Notes under the pieces: generated by a model | What the model saw: the letters and a program-made list of their open reading frames with translations, nothing else | Told to the model about the DNA's origin: nothing | Database searches by the model: none | DNA from: Bacteroidota bacterium | GTDB lineage: Bacteria; Bacteroidota; Bacteroidia; Flavobacteriales_D; Crocinitomicaceae | Length of the DNA stretch: 64,000 nucleotides | Assembly (NCBI GenBank): GCA_016192075.1 | Contig: JACPUU010000002.1 | Coordinates: 338,281 to 402,280, forward strand | Direction of reading: 5' to 3' | Made by a program: the position numbers and the translations under genes | Shown here: positions 42,526-52,106 of the stretch, one piece after another | Layout: every line of letters starts with the position of its first letter | Position numbering within the stretch: position 1 is the first letter of the stretch

Positions 42526-43728
42526 TTACGCAGTTTTAAGTCGTTTCATTCTACGTTTGATATTTGACTGAATCACATAGTGATCAATTAACGGAGCAAG
42601 CACGTTCATTAATAAAATAGCCATCATCACTCCTTCAGGGAAGGCCGGGTTCAGTACCCTGATTACAATGGCCATGGCTCCGGCCAGAAATCCATAAATG
42701 TATTTTCCGGTAGAGGTTTGCGCAGCAGTTACCGGATCGGTAGCCATAAAAACAGCACCAAAAGCAAAGCCACCCAGCATAATGTGATGAACAGGGTCCA
42801 GTTCCATGTATCCGTTTACGGCTGTTGCGTTCAGCAAATAACCAATAGCAAGTCCACCGGCAAAGAATGAGAAAATAATTTTCCAGCTGGCAATTCCGGT
42901 ATACAATAATAAAGCGGCGCCCAGCATAATCATAATGAATGATGTTTCACCTACTGAACCAGGAATGTAGCCCATCATGGAATTCCATACCGACCATTTG
43001 GCGGAGAAAGCATCAATGGATGAATAAATTGGTTCATTGGTTGCCATGGTTGCTAACTCTCCAAGCGGAGTGGCACCGGTAAATCCTTCCGGTGAATTTG
43101 CAACATCAGACAAGCCGCTCATCCAAACTTTATCTCCTGACATCATGGTAGGATAGGAGAAGAATAAAAAAGCACGGGCGGTTAATGCAACGTTTACAAC
43201 GTTCATTCCGGTTCCGCCAAAAACTTCTTTAGCCAGCACTACCGCAAACACTGTAGCAAAAGCAACCATCCAGAGCGGAACGTCAGCCGGAACAATTAAC
43301 GGAATAAGCATACCAGTAACCAGGAATCCCTCCTGGATCGGGTGCCCGTTTTTAATAGCAAAGGCAAATTCAACACCCAAACCAACACCGTAGGATACAA
43401 TGACCAGCGGCAGCACCTGCAGGGCTCCGTAAATAATTTTGTCACCGATCTGATCCCAGTAGGGCAAATCAAAATTGCCGCTTACCGCAACGTAATGCCA
43501 GTGGCCGGTGTTGTAAATTCCAAACAGCAGGCATGGAATTAAAGCCATTACCACCACAAACATGGTCCGTTTTAAATCAATACCATCGCGGATATGTGAT
43601 CCTTTTTTAGTCGTTTCTCCGGGCGTAAAGAGGAAGGTGAAAAAACCATCCCATACCGGGTGGAATTTAGCCCATTTTCCGTGATGGTCGGGCTCCATCT
43701 TACGCATCATTTTTTCAATTGCCTTCAA
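42526..43728 (-). CDS. nqrB: Na+-translocating NADH:quinone reductase subunit B
   Basis: A 400-residue, roughly ten-TM subunit. The covalent FMN site is GFTGATPLGELA near residue 220. KEVFGGTGMNVVNVALTARA and GGFAFGAVFMATDPVTAAQT are other conserved stretches of the NqrB/RnfD family, which provides the sodium path. It lies 34 nt after nqrA. Confidence 0.97.
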   Translation of the reverse strand: MKAIEKMMRKMEPDHHGKWAKFHPVWDGFFTFLFTPGETTKKGSHIRDGIDLKRTMFVVVMALIPCLLFGIYNTGHWHYVAVSGNFDLPYWDQIGDKIIYGALQVLPLVIVSYGVGLGVEFAFAIKNGHPIQEGFLVTGMLIPLIVPADVPLWMVAFATVFAVVLAKEVFGGTGMNVVNVALTARAFLFFSYPTMMSGDKVWMSGLSDVANSPEGFTGATPLGELATMATNEPIYSSIDAFSAKWSVWNSMMGYIPGSVGETSFIMIMLGAALLLYTGIASWKIIFSFFAGGLAIGYLLNATAVNGYMELDPVHHIMLGGFAFGAVFMATDPVTAAQTSTGKYIYGFLAGAMAIVIRVLNPAFPEGVMMAILLMNVLAPLIDHYVIQSNIKRRMKRLKTA

Positions 43729-43762
43729 TTTGATTGAGTATTAGAGTTGGACAATAATAATA

Positions 43763-45121
43763 TTACATGCATTCTGTATAAACCTCGTCGAGTCCCTTGC
43801 GGATAACATCCTGAATGTCAATTTTGGAAGTGCATACAAATTCACACAGTGCAAAATCTTCAGGAGCCACTTCATAAATACCCAGTTTTTCCATCAGGTC
43901 AAGATCTTTATACATAACAGATTTGATGAGTTGCATCGGGTAAATATCAAACGGGAAAACTTTCTCCATTTCACCGGTTACCACAAAATTCCGGATCTCC
44001 CCGTTGAGGTTCGTATCCATGCGGTATTTTTTGCCTGGCATCAGCCATGAGAAATAGGAGCGGTTGGTTGAGAATTTTCCAAAGCCCGGTTCCATCCAGC
44101 CTTTGGTCATTAAAAATTTAGGTTCGGCACCTTCAGGAATAACGGTAATCTGGTTGTGATAAAAGCCCAGATGGCCGTCTGCTGAAATCTGATCGCCGGT
44201 GAGTACATTCCCGCTGATAATCCGGTTTTGTCCGTCTTTCAATGCATCAGCCAGTAGTTTTTTTACCGGTGTACCAAGGGTTACTTTGTAATATTTAGGA
44301 GCCTTTACTTCAGAACCCGCCAGTGCAATAACGCGTGAAGCGTCAAATTTGCCGGTCAGAAATAAGCGGCCAATGATGACAACATCCTGTGCATTAACGG
44401 TCCATACAAATTCTCCTTTGTTGATTGGGTCAATGTGATGAATTTGGGTGCCCACATTTCCTGCAGGGTGTTTACCGGTTATTTTGTTGATCTGACAATC
44501 TTTTGCATTGGCAAAAACGGCATCGGGCGCGCCGGCACCGTTTACAGTCAGGTGAACTTTTGGAGCAAGTTTTGAAAGTGCTGTGATTCCTGCCTGAAAT
44601 GCAGCATTTTCACCGTGAAGCACATAATCGTAGTCAGGTGCCAGCGGTGACGAATCAAAAGCTGAAATAAAGATAGCCTTGGGTTTGTCTGACGGGTTTG
44701 CAATAACGTCGATCGGCCGCATTTTGACAAAGGGCCATACACCGCCTGTCAGCATGTGATTTTTAACTTCATCGGCATTTAGCTTGCCCGCATCTTTGAC
44801 ACCAAAATCTTCGTATTGCGTTTCCGTTGTTGCGCGGATGTTCAGTTGAAGAATTTTTCGTTTTTCACCACGCACAATGTCTGTTATTTCACCCGACACC
44901 GGTGACGTAAACTTAATGGATTCTCTGTTTTTATCGAAGAAAAGGACAGTACCTGCCTTAACTTTATCCCCGATTTTAACTACAAGTTTGGGCGTTAATC
45001 CGTGAAAATCGGTTGCTTTGATAACAAAATCACTGGCAAAATCTACCCCGCTTTTAACCTTCTCTGCTTCACCAAGTAATTTAATATCAAGACCTTTCCT
45101 GATAATGATAGTCTTAGACAT
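43763..45121 (-). CDS. nqrA: Na+-translocating NADH:quinone reductase subunit A
   Basis: A 452-residue soluble subunit, first gene of the operon. It begins MSKTIIIRKGLDIKLLG and contains the family's GLTPKLVVKIGDKVKAGTVL and VSGEITDIVRGEKRKILQL segments, and ends in a CEFVCTSKIDIQDVIRKGLD stretch. NqrA sits on the cytoplasmic side and helps bind quinone. Confidence 0.97.
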   Translation of the reverse strand: MSKTIIIRKGLDIKLLGEAEKVKSGVDFASDFVIKATDFHGLTPKLVVKIGDKVKAGTVLFFDKNRESIKFTSPVSGEITDIVRGEKRKILQLNIRATTETQYEDFGVKDAGKLNADEVKNHMLTGGVWPFVKMRPIDVIANPSDKPKAIFISAFDSSPLAPDYDYVLHGENAAFQAGITALSKLAPKVHLTVNGAGAPDAVFANAKDCQINKITGKHPAGNVGTQIHHIDPINKGEFVWTVNAQDVVIIGRLFLTGKFDASRVIALAGSEVKAPKYYKVTLGTPVKKLLADALKDGQNRIISGNVLTGDQISADGHLGFYHNQITVIPEGAEPKFLMTKGWMEPGFGKFSTNRSYFSWLMPGKKYRMDTNLNGEIRNFVVTGEMEKVFPFDIYPMQLIKSVMYKDLDLMEKLGIYEVAPEDFALCEFVCTSKIDIQDVIRKGLDEVYTECM

Positions 45122-45148
45122 ATCGATTCCTGAGTTTATTTAGGGAGC

Positions 45149-45156
45149 AAATGTAG
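45149..45156 (-). promoter_or_regulatory. Promoter -7 element of nqrA
   Basis: TACATTTG on the minus strand, about 28 nt before the nqrA ATG, matches TAnnTTTG. A TTG lies only 13 nt upstream, which is too close, so the -33 partner is unclear. Confidence 0.45.
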
Positions 45157-45243
45157 AAATCTGCTACTCAATTCTGACCTTTTTTCAGAATGATTCTATA
45201 TAGTTTAGAATTATTCTAAATAGTAACATTGGTAGCATTCCAA

Positions 45244-45936
45244 CTAAAGCAAATGCAGCAATTCACCTAAGGTGAAAATTTCGTTTGTATCCGGCTTTTT
45301 GGGTTCCCGTTTCGGGTTAAAATGAAGGGTAGCCATTCCGGCTTTTTTAGCTCCAAGAATATCAGCTTCATAACTGTCACCAACCATAAGTGATTCATGC
45401 GGCAGTGCGCTGGTTTTTTCAAGTGCAGTTTTGAAAACAAGCGGGTTGGGTTTGTTAACACCCACTTCTTCGGCTGACAGAATCAGGTCAAAATAAGGTT
45501 TGAGGTTGGTACCGCTGATTTTTATTTCAAGCACTTCTTTAAACCCATTTGTAATCAGGTGCAATTTGTATTTGGGTTTCAGGTACTGAAGCACTTCATG
45601 CGTCCCTGGAAAGAGGTGTGGTTTATGGGGTGAAATCAGAATGTACTGATCAGCAAACTGTTCAGCAAAAGCAATGTGATCGGGCAGCTGGTATTTGGCA
45701 AATAGTTCATAAAATCTGCCGTAACGCACGGTTCGTTTGTCAATTTCACCGCGGTTGTATTTGTCCCAGTGTTCAATGTTTATGCGCTGGTAATCGGCAA
45801 TAAACAAGTCAAACGATTCAATGTGATTATGCAATTCATGCTGATGAAATAATTCCAGAATGGCTTCGGTTGAATTTTTTTCAAAATCCCAGAGGGTGTG
45901 ATCGAGGTCAAAAAAGATATGTTTGACGTTTTTCAT
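45244..45936 (-). CDS. HAD family hydrolase (YjjG-like)
   Basis: A 230-residue protein started at the ATG at 45934-45936, which overlaps the stop of the upstream gene as ATGA. HAD motif I is FFDLDHTLWDF (Asp nucleophile), motif II LITNGFKEV, motif III K in VNKPNP, motif IV VGDSYEADILGA. The cap position and sequence match the YjjG/YfnB type that dephosphorylates pyrimidine nucleoside monophosphates, often non-canonical ones. Location next to upp supports a nucleotide role. Confidence 0.88.
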   Translation of the reverse strand: MKNVKHIFFDLDHTLWDFEKNSTEAILELFHQHELHNHIESFDLFIADYQRINIEHWDKYNRGEIDKRTVRYGRFYELFAKYQLPDHIAFAEQFADQYILISPHKPHLFPGTHEVLQYLKPKYKLHLITNGFKEVLEIKISGTNLKPYFDLILSAEEVGVNKPNPLVFKTALEKTSALPHESLMVGDSYEADILGAKKAGMATLHFNPKREPKKPDTNEIFTLGELLHLL

Positions 45937-46418
45937 TGTGCCAGCCAGATGAGAAAGCACATCAGAAAACTGTATAATCCACTAAACAGCAGCATTAACG
46001 GGAAGGTGCGTCTGTCATGCCCAAAAAATTTGGCACAGACAATGGAACCTATTGGAATGGAAAGGAACAGGGGTGCAAAAACAGTAAGGCCATAAATACC
46101 TAATCCGCGTTTCATTTTTACCAGTATTTTATTGATGCGCGTAAATTTGCGTTTGAAGGGGATGGGGATACCGCTTGTTTTTGATGCCAGGTATTTTTCA
46201 TGCCTTTTTTTGGCAGCACGTTTCATCAGTAATTCACTCAGAAAATAGAAAACAGTCATACTAACCCAGCCGCCGCTGGTAACTGAAATAAAAATTTCAT
46301 AATAGTGCGGTTCATATCCCATACCGGCTGCGGCACCAAAGGTGGTCCAGTGCGCAAACAGAAACTTGAATGTTCCAAAAAAGAATCCGGTCAAAAAAAG
46401 CGGGATATTCAGCATCAT
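45933..46418 (-). CDS. Small membrane protein of unknown function
   Basis: A 161-residue protein with four hydrophobic segments (about 7-22, 45-60, 110-128, 140-158) and a very basic middle (KRAAKKRHEKYLASK, KRKFTRINKILVKMKRG) that should be cytoplasmic. Not recognised. Its ATG overlaps the upp stop by one base and its stop overlaps the HAD gene start, so it is the middle gene of a three-gene operon. Confidence 0.7.
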   Translation of the reverse strand: MMLNIPLFLTGFFFGTFKFLFAHWTTFGAAAGMGYEPHYYEIFISVTSGGWVSMTVFYFLSELLMKRAAKKRHEKYLASKTSGIPIPFKRKFTRINKILVKMKRGLGIYGLTVFAPLFLSIPIGSIVCAKFFGHDRRTFPLMLLFSGLYSFLMCFLIWLAQ

Positions 46419-47074
46419 TAAAGTTTTAAACCAAAAGCTAAATCACCCGCATCACCAATACCGGGCACAATGTATGAATTGGCGTTCAGTTCATCGTCAA
46501 TCACGGCAACCCATATTTCGGTTCCTGCCGGTAAGTGTTTGCTCACGTAATCAATGGCCTGTTTACTTGCAATGGCAGAAACGGTATGAATTTTTGCCGG
46601 CGTTCCGTTTCGCTGAATGGCCTCATATACAAGTGACATGGATTGACCTGTAGCCAGCATGGGGTCAGCGATAATGAGTGTTTTTCCGTTCAGGTCAGGA
46701 CTGGCCAGGTATTCAACATGAATTTTAAGCTGGCCACCTTCTTTTTCTTCGCGGTAGGCTGATATGAATGCATTTTCAGCATGATCAAAAAAGTTAAGCA
46801 AGCCGTTGTGCATGGTCAGCCCGGCCCGTAAAATAGACGCTATAACCGGTTGGTTTTTTAATTGGTTGACGCGGGCCACGCCAAGAGGGGTTTGTACACT
46901 GGTCTCAGCATAATCCAGTTTTTTACTCAGTTCATACCCCATAATTTCACCCATCCGCTCCATGTTTTTTCTGAAGCGAAGCGGATCTTTCTGAATGTCT
47001 TTGTTCCTGATTTCAGCAATGAACTGATTCAGAATGGAATTGGTTTTGCTGAGTTCGTGGATCATAGAAAGCAA
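46418..47074 (-). CDS. upp: Uracil phosphoribosyltransferase
   Basis: A 218-residue enzyme forming UMP from uracil and PRPP (pyrimidine salvage). Signature PRPP loop IIADPMLATGQS near residue 138 and the uracil-binding C-terminal stretch YIVPGIGDAGDLAFG. The earlier part holds RAGLTMHNGLLNFF. The ATG three codons downstream (MIHELSKT) may be the true start. First gene of the operon with the membrane protein and the HAD hydrolase. Confidence 0.93.
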   Translation of the reverse strand: MLSMIHELSKTNSILNQFIAEIRNKDIQKDPLRFRKNMERMGEIMGYELSKKLDYAETSVQTPLGVARVNQLKNQPVIASILRAGLTMHNGLLNFFDHAENAFISAYREEKEGGQLKIHVEYLASPDLNGKTLIIADPMLATGQSMSLVYEAIQRNGTPAKIHTVSAIASKQAIDYVSKHLPAGTEIWVAVIDDELNANSYIVPGIGDAGDLAFGLKL

Positions 47075-47151
47075 TTAGACTCAATTGGAATGGGTTATAT
47101 TACAAAGGTCGTAAATAACCAACAGATATTTTAAATCGTTGAAAAGAAAAA

Positions 47152-47730
47152 TCAGGTTCGGTTGGGTTTTTGAAAATGGGTCATCCAAACTTCAAAAAAA
47201 ATACGCAGGGAAACCATCACAACAACTACTGCCTTTGGAAAACTATCTTTAAAAATGGTGAAAGCTATCAGTCCGCCAAAATTGGTTGCCAGAAAAGCAA
47301 TGGCGGAGGTGAATATCAATGAACGCCGTTCATCCATGATGGTTGGATCCTTTAATCTTGAAATAACCGGCACAAAGTGAAAAATGGCGATGGGTATTGC
47401 AAGGGCAGTGATGGTCCATCCCAGATCAGATTGGTCATCTCTCCATGCAGCACCGGATTCAGATTCACGTACAATAAACAATAGAAGTCCGCCTTGAAAA
47501 AGGCCAAAGGCAAAACCGGCTAAAAGCACATAAAGCAAAGGAGGTTCGTCTGAGCGTTTAGATACACCCCGGTGCAGCCACAGAAAGGCGTAAACAACAA
47601 GAATGATACTGTACTCAACAATAAATGAAAGAAACAGGCTGAATGGTTTCCATTCATACACTATAATTCCAATTAATAAGATGATGTATCCGGTTACAAT
47701 ACCTACCTCCTTCAGTGTGATTGATTTCAT
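47152..47730 (-). CDS. Membrane protein (DUF6498-like)
   Basis: A 192-residue protein with about six hydrophobic segments: VGIVTGYIILLIGIIVYEW, SFIVEYSIILVVYAFLWLHR, LLYVLLAGFAFGLFQGGLLL, TITALAIPIAIFHFVPV, LIFTSAIAFLATNFGGLIAF, and VVVVMVSLRIFFEVWM. The pattern resembles the DUF6498 family of unknown function. It follows the phosphodiesterase gene by 13 nt in the same direction. Confidence 0.75.
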   Translation of the reverse strand: MKSITLKEVGIVTGYIILLIGIIVYEWKPFSLFLSFIVEYSIILVVYAFLWLHRGVSKRSDEPPLLYVLLAGFAFGLFQGGLLLFIVRESESGAAWRDDQSDLGWTITALAIPIAIFHFVPVISRLKDPTIMDERRSLIFTSAIAFLATNFGGLIAFTIFKDSFPKAVVVVMVSLRIFFEVWMTHFQKPNRT

Positions 47731-47743
47731 CCGGATTCAAATT

Positions 47744-48703
47744 TTACTTGAAAAGGTCGTGCATAATTTCTCCGTCTGCGGTTGCCATTCTGAATTCAAA
47801 CATATAAGCAATCGTTGCCGGAATATCGGTTAGTTCATGCTGGGTTGTACTGACAAAGTTTTGCTTGAAATCAGGTCCCGCAGCAAAAAAGTTGATGTGC
47901 CGGCAGCCTTCACAATCATCACCGTGGCCGCTGAATCCGGACGAAACACCATCCAGGTGCCGGCCGTGGTCATTGGTAATAAAAAGTGACGTTGTGCCGG
48001 TGTAATACGGGTCGGCCTGGAGAAAATTCCAGAGTTTCCAGGCGTATGTATCTGTGTCTATGATTCCCTGCAGGTAATTGGTCCAGTTATTCTGGTGGCC
48101 TGAATAATCGGGTTCCCGAAAATTAATCAACACCAGGTTGGGGTGATACGTCGAGAGAATTTCAGTAGTTCTTATATACGTAAGGCTGTCATGTCGGTAA
48201 CCGCTGCCAACACCGGCTCCGTTTAAACCACAGTCAGTTGCCGGAAGGTATCTGTTTTCCCAGTCAGCGTGAGCTGTATTGCCCAGAATTTCGAGTTTGT
48301 CTTTGCTGGCAATAATCCAGGCAGCTGTTGAATCCTTGCCAGAATTCATAAGGTAATATTGAAACAAAGACGGGTTTAGGGGAAGCTCAGCGCCAGCATT
48401 GTTAATTTCCTGGTAAAAGCCTGTTGTAATGGCTGTGTGTCCGGCGGTTGTATAAGTGGGACCATTGTTGCGAAAAGATTCAGAAACAACACCCTGCGGC
48501 GCCAGATCATTGGCTAAATGAGGAATGTATTGATGTGTCGGATCTCCATAGGTTTCAGAATAACGCGGCCCGTCAATAACCAGAATAACAACCTTTTCTG
48601 TTTTAAAGTTGAGATCAACCGGCTTGTCGTGCCGGCAAGAAACCAGGAACGCGAGAAAGAGCGTAAGGGAGAGGAAATGTTTGGTGTGTGCCGGCATGAA
48701 CAA
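47744..48703 (-). CDS. Type I phosphodiesterase / alkaline-phosphatase superfamily lipoprotein
   Basis: A 319-residue lipoprotein (LAFLVSC). Metal-binding motifs of the alkaline phosphatase superfamily: VVILVIDGPRYSETYG near residue 38 with Asp, the nucleophile in TTAGHTAITTG near 88, EPDYSGHQNNW near 200, and LFITNDHGRH near 247. The last two supply the second metal site. Family members are nucleotide pyrophosphatases, phosphonoacetate hydrolases and sulfatase-like enzymes; the substrate is not evident. Probably periplasmic or outer-membrane attached. Confidence 0.85.
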   Translation of the reverse strand: MFMPAHTKHFLSLTLFLAFLVSCRHDKPVDLNFKTEKVVILVIDGPRYSETYGDPTHQYIPHLANDLAPQGVVSESFRNNGPTYTTAGHTAITTGFYQEINNAGAELPLNPSLFQYYLMNSGKDSTAAWIIASKDKLEILGNTAHADWENRYLPATDCGLNGAGVGSGYRHDSLTYIRTTEILSTYHPNLVLINFREPDYSGHQNNWTNYLQGIIDTDTYAWKLWNFLQADPYYTGTTSLFITNDHGRHLDGVSSGFSGHGDDCEGCRHINFFAAGPDFKQNFVSTTQHELTDIPATIAYMFEFRMATADGEIMHDLFK

Positions 48704-48794
48704 TTCAAAGATAAGTCATTTCTAACGGCCGTTGGTGTTGCAAAACGGCTTTATCTTGAATTACGGATTTATCAGGAAAAAGGTTGATCGTAAA

Positions 48795-49502
48795 TCAGAC
48801 TGCAAGTCCGCCATTCAGTCCAATGGTCTGCCCGGTCAGGTAAGATGCATTGTCAGACAGTATATATTCCATCAGTGCAGCAATTTCTTCAGGCTTACCA
48901 AGTGTGCTGACCGGAATTTGTTTTTTTAACTGCTCCTGCAATTCCGGTGTCACATCGTTGATCATACCGGCCGAAAAATAACCCGGGGCAATGGCGTTTA
49001 CGGTTATGTTTTTTTGTGCCACTTCTTTTGCAAGTGTTTTCGTAAGACCTATTAAACCGGCTTTGGAAGCAGCATAAGCAGCGGTGCCAATAAAACCCGT
49101 TTGCGCAACAACGGATGACATAAAAATGATTCGTCCTGATTCGTTTGCACGCATGTGCGGCAGCACGTGTTTAGCTACATAAAAAGGGCCGTTGAGATTT
49201 ACTGCCAGTGTATGATTCCAGTTTTCAGTACTTGTTTTCCAGCTGATTTCACTTTTTGAAACACCTGCATTGTTAATCACGGCATCAATTTTTCCAAAGT
49301 CGGCAATTACCTGGTCAATTAATTGTTTAACCTGATCTTCCTGCGTAATATCGGCTTTATACTTTTTAAAAGTGCCTTTTACATTGTTGGGCTCATGTTG
49401 AAAATAATGCAAGGCAAGGGTATAGCCGCGTTCTGAAAACCACGATGAAATGACATTTCCAAGTCCGCCGGAACTTCCAATCAAAAGAATGGTTTTGCTC
49501 AT
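48795..49502 (-). CDS. Short-chain dehydrogenase, 3-oxoacyl-ACP reductase type
   Basis: A 235-residue SDR enzyme. NADP-binding GSSGGLGNV at 7-15, NNAG at 77-80, catalytic Ser in FMSSVVAQTG and Y-x-x-x-K in YAASKAG near residue 148, and the C-terminal GQTIGLNGGLA typical of FabG-type reductases. The operon also holds a FemAB-like transferase and a deacetylase, which suggests a role in a surface glycolipid or modified fatty acid pathway, but a primary metabolic FabG role is possible. Its ATG overlaps the preceding gene by 4 nt. Confidence 0.85.
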   Translation of the reverse strand: MSKTILLIGSSGGLGNVISSWFSERGYTLALHYFQHEPNNVKGTFKKYKADITQEDQVKQLIDQVIADFGKIDAVINNAGVSKSEISWKTSTENWNHTLAVNLNGPFYVAKHVLPHMRANESGRIIFMSSVVAQTGFIGTAAYAASKAGLIGLTKTLAKEVAQKNITVNAIAPGYFSAGMINDVTPELQEQLKKQIPVSTLGKPEEIAALMEYILSDNASYLTGQTIGLNGGLAV

Positions 49503-50377
49503 CGTTTTAGTTTTTTAAGTGTTTTAAACCAGAAGGGTAAATCGTCAATGGAGTAATCGTAATAGGTTCTGTCCTGCGCGCCAAATTTATGATAAAATCC
49601 GGCAATCGTGTCAACATCTGATCCGCCAAAATCAAAGGTGGAATAGTGGCTGGCATAACGCAGCATGGCCTGATCCATCAGAAAATACATGGCTCCTTCT
49701 TTTTTGGCTGTTTCGGTAGAAGCTCCTTTGAGATAGGTAATTCGTTTTTTGTCGTGCAGAAAAAAACCGGCTGCAACAATTTCATTTTCTTTTCTGACAA
49801 GCAGCAATTCGCCTGATTTGTTTTTGAGCGCGGCCTGCATTAGTTTTTCAAGTGATACCAGGTCAGCAGCCGAAATGGTTTCAATTTTATGCGCAACGTG
49901 CTCTTTGAAAAGGGTGAGCAGTATAGCCGGATCGGTTGACAAGTCCAGGCTGAATGAACCTGTTTTTTTCAAAATGCGCCGGGCATTGGTGCTGTAATTT
50001 TTTTGAAAATCTGTCTTCAGGTCTATCCACTGATGTTGTCTTTTTTTGCCTGCTTTAACCAATCCTTTTTCTTCACTGCGAAAATGAATTCCCTTAAAAT
50101 TTTTGGAGAGTGATTCCAGTACGTCTTTCCAGCCAAATTCAGTGCCAATCAGGGTATATTCGCGGGTAAACGGGGCCTGTATCATTTGCCTGACACCAAG
50201 TTTGCTGGTAAAGGCAACCGGTAAAACGGTGGTGTAATTTTCTGTGATCAGCCCGGCCCAGCCAGGGTTTACAGCATCCAGGTACCACGAATACTGAAAG
50301 ACATTTTCAACGGCAGCTGTTGAAATGGCATTGTCCCATTTTTTGATGTCGATATTTTTGCGTTCTACCAGTTTCAT
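49499..50377 (-). CDS. FemAB/GNAT-like acyltransferase
   Basis: A 292-residue protein of the GNAT superfamily in the FemAB-like (BioF2/MprF-type peptidoglycan interpeptide) group. Typical stretches are VFQYSWYLDAVNPGWAGLI near the N-terminus and the acetyltransferase core LLLVRKENEIVAAGFFLHDK, then LKGASTETAKKEGAMYFLMD and TFDFGGSDVDTIAGFYHKFG. Such enzymes transfer amino acids or acyl groups to peptidoglycan or glycolipids. It overlaps its neighbours on both sides by 4 nt, within the operon that begins at def. Confidence 0.78.
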   Translation of the reverse strand: MKLVERKNIDIKKWDNAISTAAVENVFQYSWYLDAVNPGWAGLITENYTTVLPVAFTSKLGVRQMIQAPFTREYTLIGTEFGWKDVLESLSKNFKGIHFRSEEKGLVKAGKKRQHQWIDLKTDFQKNYSTNARRILKKTGSFSLDLSTDPAILLTLFKEHVAHKIETISAADLVSLEKLMQAALKNKSGELLLVRKENEIVAAGFFLHDKKRITYLKGASTETAKKEGAMYFLMDQAMLRYASHYSTFDFGGSDVDTIAGFYHKFGAQDRTYYDYSIDDLPFWFKTLKKLKR

Positions 50378-51363
50378 AGCTGAGGTAACCGGGTGAACGT
50401 GGTAAACTGATGATTATTCTTGTGCCGCTGAATAAAATTTTCAAGTTTTTTCAATGCAAAACGGGTACATGCTTTCGGGTGTCCGAGTACCACCATTTCA
50501 GCATAGTTTTTCTGCTGGTTTTTTCGAAGAACGGCATCGAGTTTAGTGACAAAATAACCATCAGCAGAAGCAGAAAGCAGCATGCCCCGGGTGAGCATTT
50601 TTTTTCTTAAACCCGGTGATGGCATCGGGTACCCGTCTCCCAAAGGTTTGTGATTTTTAGGGTCAAGCCGCCCCATCAGAAATAGTTTCCAGAAAAAAGC
50701 AGGGCGGTAGCTGAATGCTGAAATCGGGTATTCGGTAAAAGGGCCGTTTTCATCTTCGATGCATAAATCACTTCCAAATTTCCAGGTTGATTTGGGGGGC
50801 GTAACCGTAAAATCATAATAGTAATTACCTGCTGTAAACTTACCGCCAGGGAAAACAGATGAATCTATTTTTAATCCGGCTTTTTCAAAAGCGGGACGAA
50901 TGCGTGAAAATGGCTGAAGACACCAGCCCCCCGCACGAAAAATAGTGACAGGCTGCTGTGTAATGGTTTTCAAAATGTGCTGATATTCCAATACAATGCG
51001 TTCAATTTCGGCATCCGGAAAATCAACCAATTTGTACCGGCTGGTATTCATTTTCCAGTTCGTGCCGGTATGTGTACAGTCTTCCCAATGCGGGTGAATG
51101 TGGAGCTGACAATCATGTCCTTCAGCCACCAGGGTTTTCAGCTGATCAATGACGGCATCATATTCTGCTTTGACTTTTGGAAAGAGGTCTTTGTATTCAG
51201 CTAGTTTTTTCAGGTATCCCACGTCAATGAAAAAAACCATTTTGATACCGGTGCGTGATGCAATAGCGCGCAGCAGGTTGGTTGGCTCAATAATCGATTT
51301 CTCAACTGTTCCGGCAGGTTCTCCAAAAAAGAGCTCGTAGTCGTATGTGAGAAAAATGCGCAT
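50374..51363 (-). CDS. Polysaccharide deacetylase-like protein
   Basis: A 329-residue protein of the NodB/polysaccharide deacetylase fold. Strand-1 Asp in TYDYELFFGEPAG, MVFFIDVGYLKKLAEYKD, the metal pair in CQLHIHPHWED near residue 102, the Arg-containing FRAGGWCLQPFSRI near 143 and a late HPKACTRFALK. No signal peptide, so it acts in the cytoplasm, which suggests a sugar-lipid or nucleotide-sugar substrate. It overlaps its upstream gene (51363) by one base. Confidence 0.82.
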   Translation of the reverse strand: MRIFLTYDYELFFGEPAGTVEKSIIEPTNLLRAIASRTGIKMVFFIDVGYLKKLAEYKDLFPKVKAEYDAVIDQLKTLVAEGHDCQLHIHPHWEDCTHTGTNWKMNTSRYKLVDFPDAEIERIVLEYQHILKTITQQPVTIFRAGGWCLQPFSRIRPAFEKAGLKIDSSVFPGGKFTAGNYYYDFTVTPPKSTWKFGSDLCIEDENGPFTEYPISAFSYRPAFFWKLFLMGRLDPKNHKPLGDGYPMPSPGLRKKMLTRGMLLSASADGYFVTKLDAVLRKNQQKNYAEMVVLGHPKACTRFALKKLENFIQRHKNNHQFTTFTRLPQL

Positions 51364-52103
51364 CAGATATCCACCAGGTCAGGATTGGTTTTTTGTTTTG
51401 TGAGTGAGCTCATGTGCACGTATTGCTTGAATTTAGCCCTGTTCCGGTAGAAAGACCCAACCGCGGCTGATTTAAACAGAACAGGCAGCAGCAATGCGAA
51501 GAGCATTAAAATTTGGAATCCTCCGCCAAAGGTAAACATGGTTGTAAGCTGATAAAAGGCACCAAAGAAAAGATCGCCAGCTACAACAATGAAGGCAATC
51601 ATATAAAATACCGTATTCCCTTTGTTCAGCCAGATCAGTGAAATAATCATTGTCAGCAGTACCAGCATAGTGCTGGTGATTAAGTAGAATATGGCAATGT
51701 TTGTGAGCAGCATCAAGGGCTTTTGAAGCACCATTGAATACAAAAACGGAGCGTAGTAGAAAGAGAATAAAAGCACAATGATATACCAGCTCATGCTAAT
51801 ATAAATGGGCCATTTCAGGTGCGCAATTACTTTTTTGGGACTTGTTTCAGAGTTGTCAATCTGAATGCCATCCAGGAATACTTCAAAGTCGGTACTTTCC
51901 CGCAGAAATTTCAGATGTATAAGCCGATTGTCCGGGGTGGTAATTTCCCGGGTGGTCAAAATGTCTGCAGCTGAGTTAAACAGGGCTACGTCATTACCGT
52001 TAAAACGCACAACAATGTTGCGGTAACCGCGTTCAAAACCCACATCGACACGATTTTGTTTATCGGGAATGCCAAAGTAGGTTTTAAAGAATTTTTTGGT
52101 CAC
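51363..52103 (-). CDS. Membrane protein of unknown function
   Basis: A 246-residue protein whose first 100 residues form a soluble strand-rich domain (VDVGFERGYRNIVVRFNGND, STDFEVFLDGIQIDNS) followed by about five TM segments between residues 105 and 220. The end is basic and hydrophilic. Not recognised. It belongs to the operon that begins at def, 3 nt after the TPR-type lipoprotein gene. Confidence 0.7.
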   Translation of the reverse strand: MTKKFFKTYFGIPDKQNRVDVGFERGYRNIVVRFNGNDVALFNSAADILTTREITTPDNRLIHLKFLRESTDFEVFLDGIQIDNSETSPKKVIAHLKWPIYISMSWYIIVLLFSFYYAPFLYSMVLQKPLMLLTNIAIFYLITSTMLVLLTMIISLIWLNKGNTVFYMIAFIVVAGDLFFGAFYQLTTMFTFGGGFQILMLFALLLPVLFKSAAVGSFYRNRAKFKQYVHMSSLTKQKTNPDLVDI

Positions 52104-52106
52104 AGG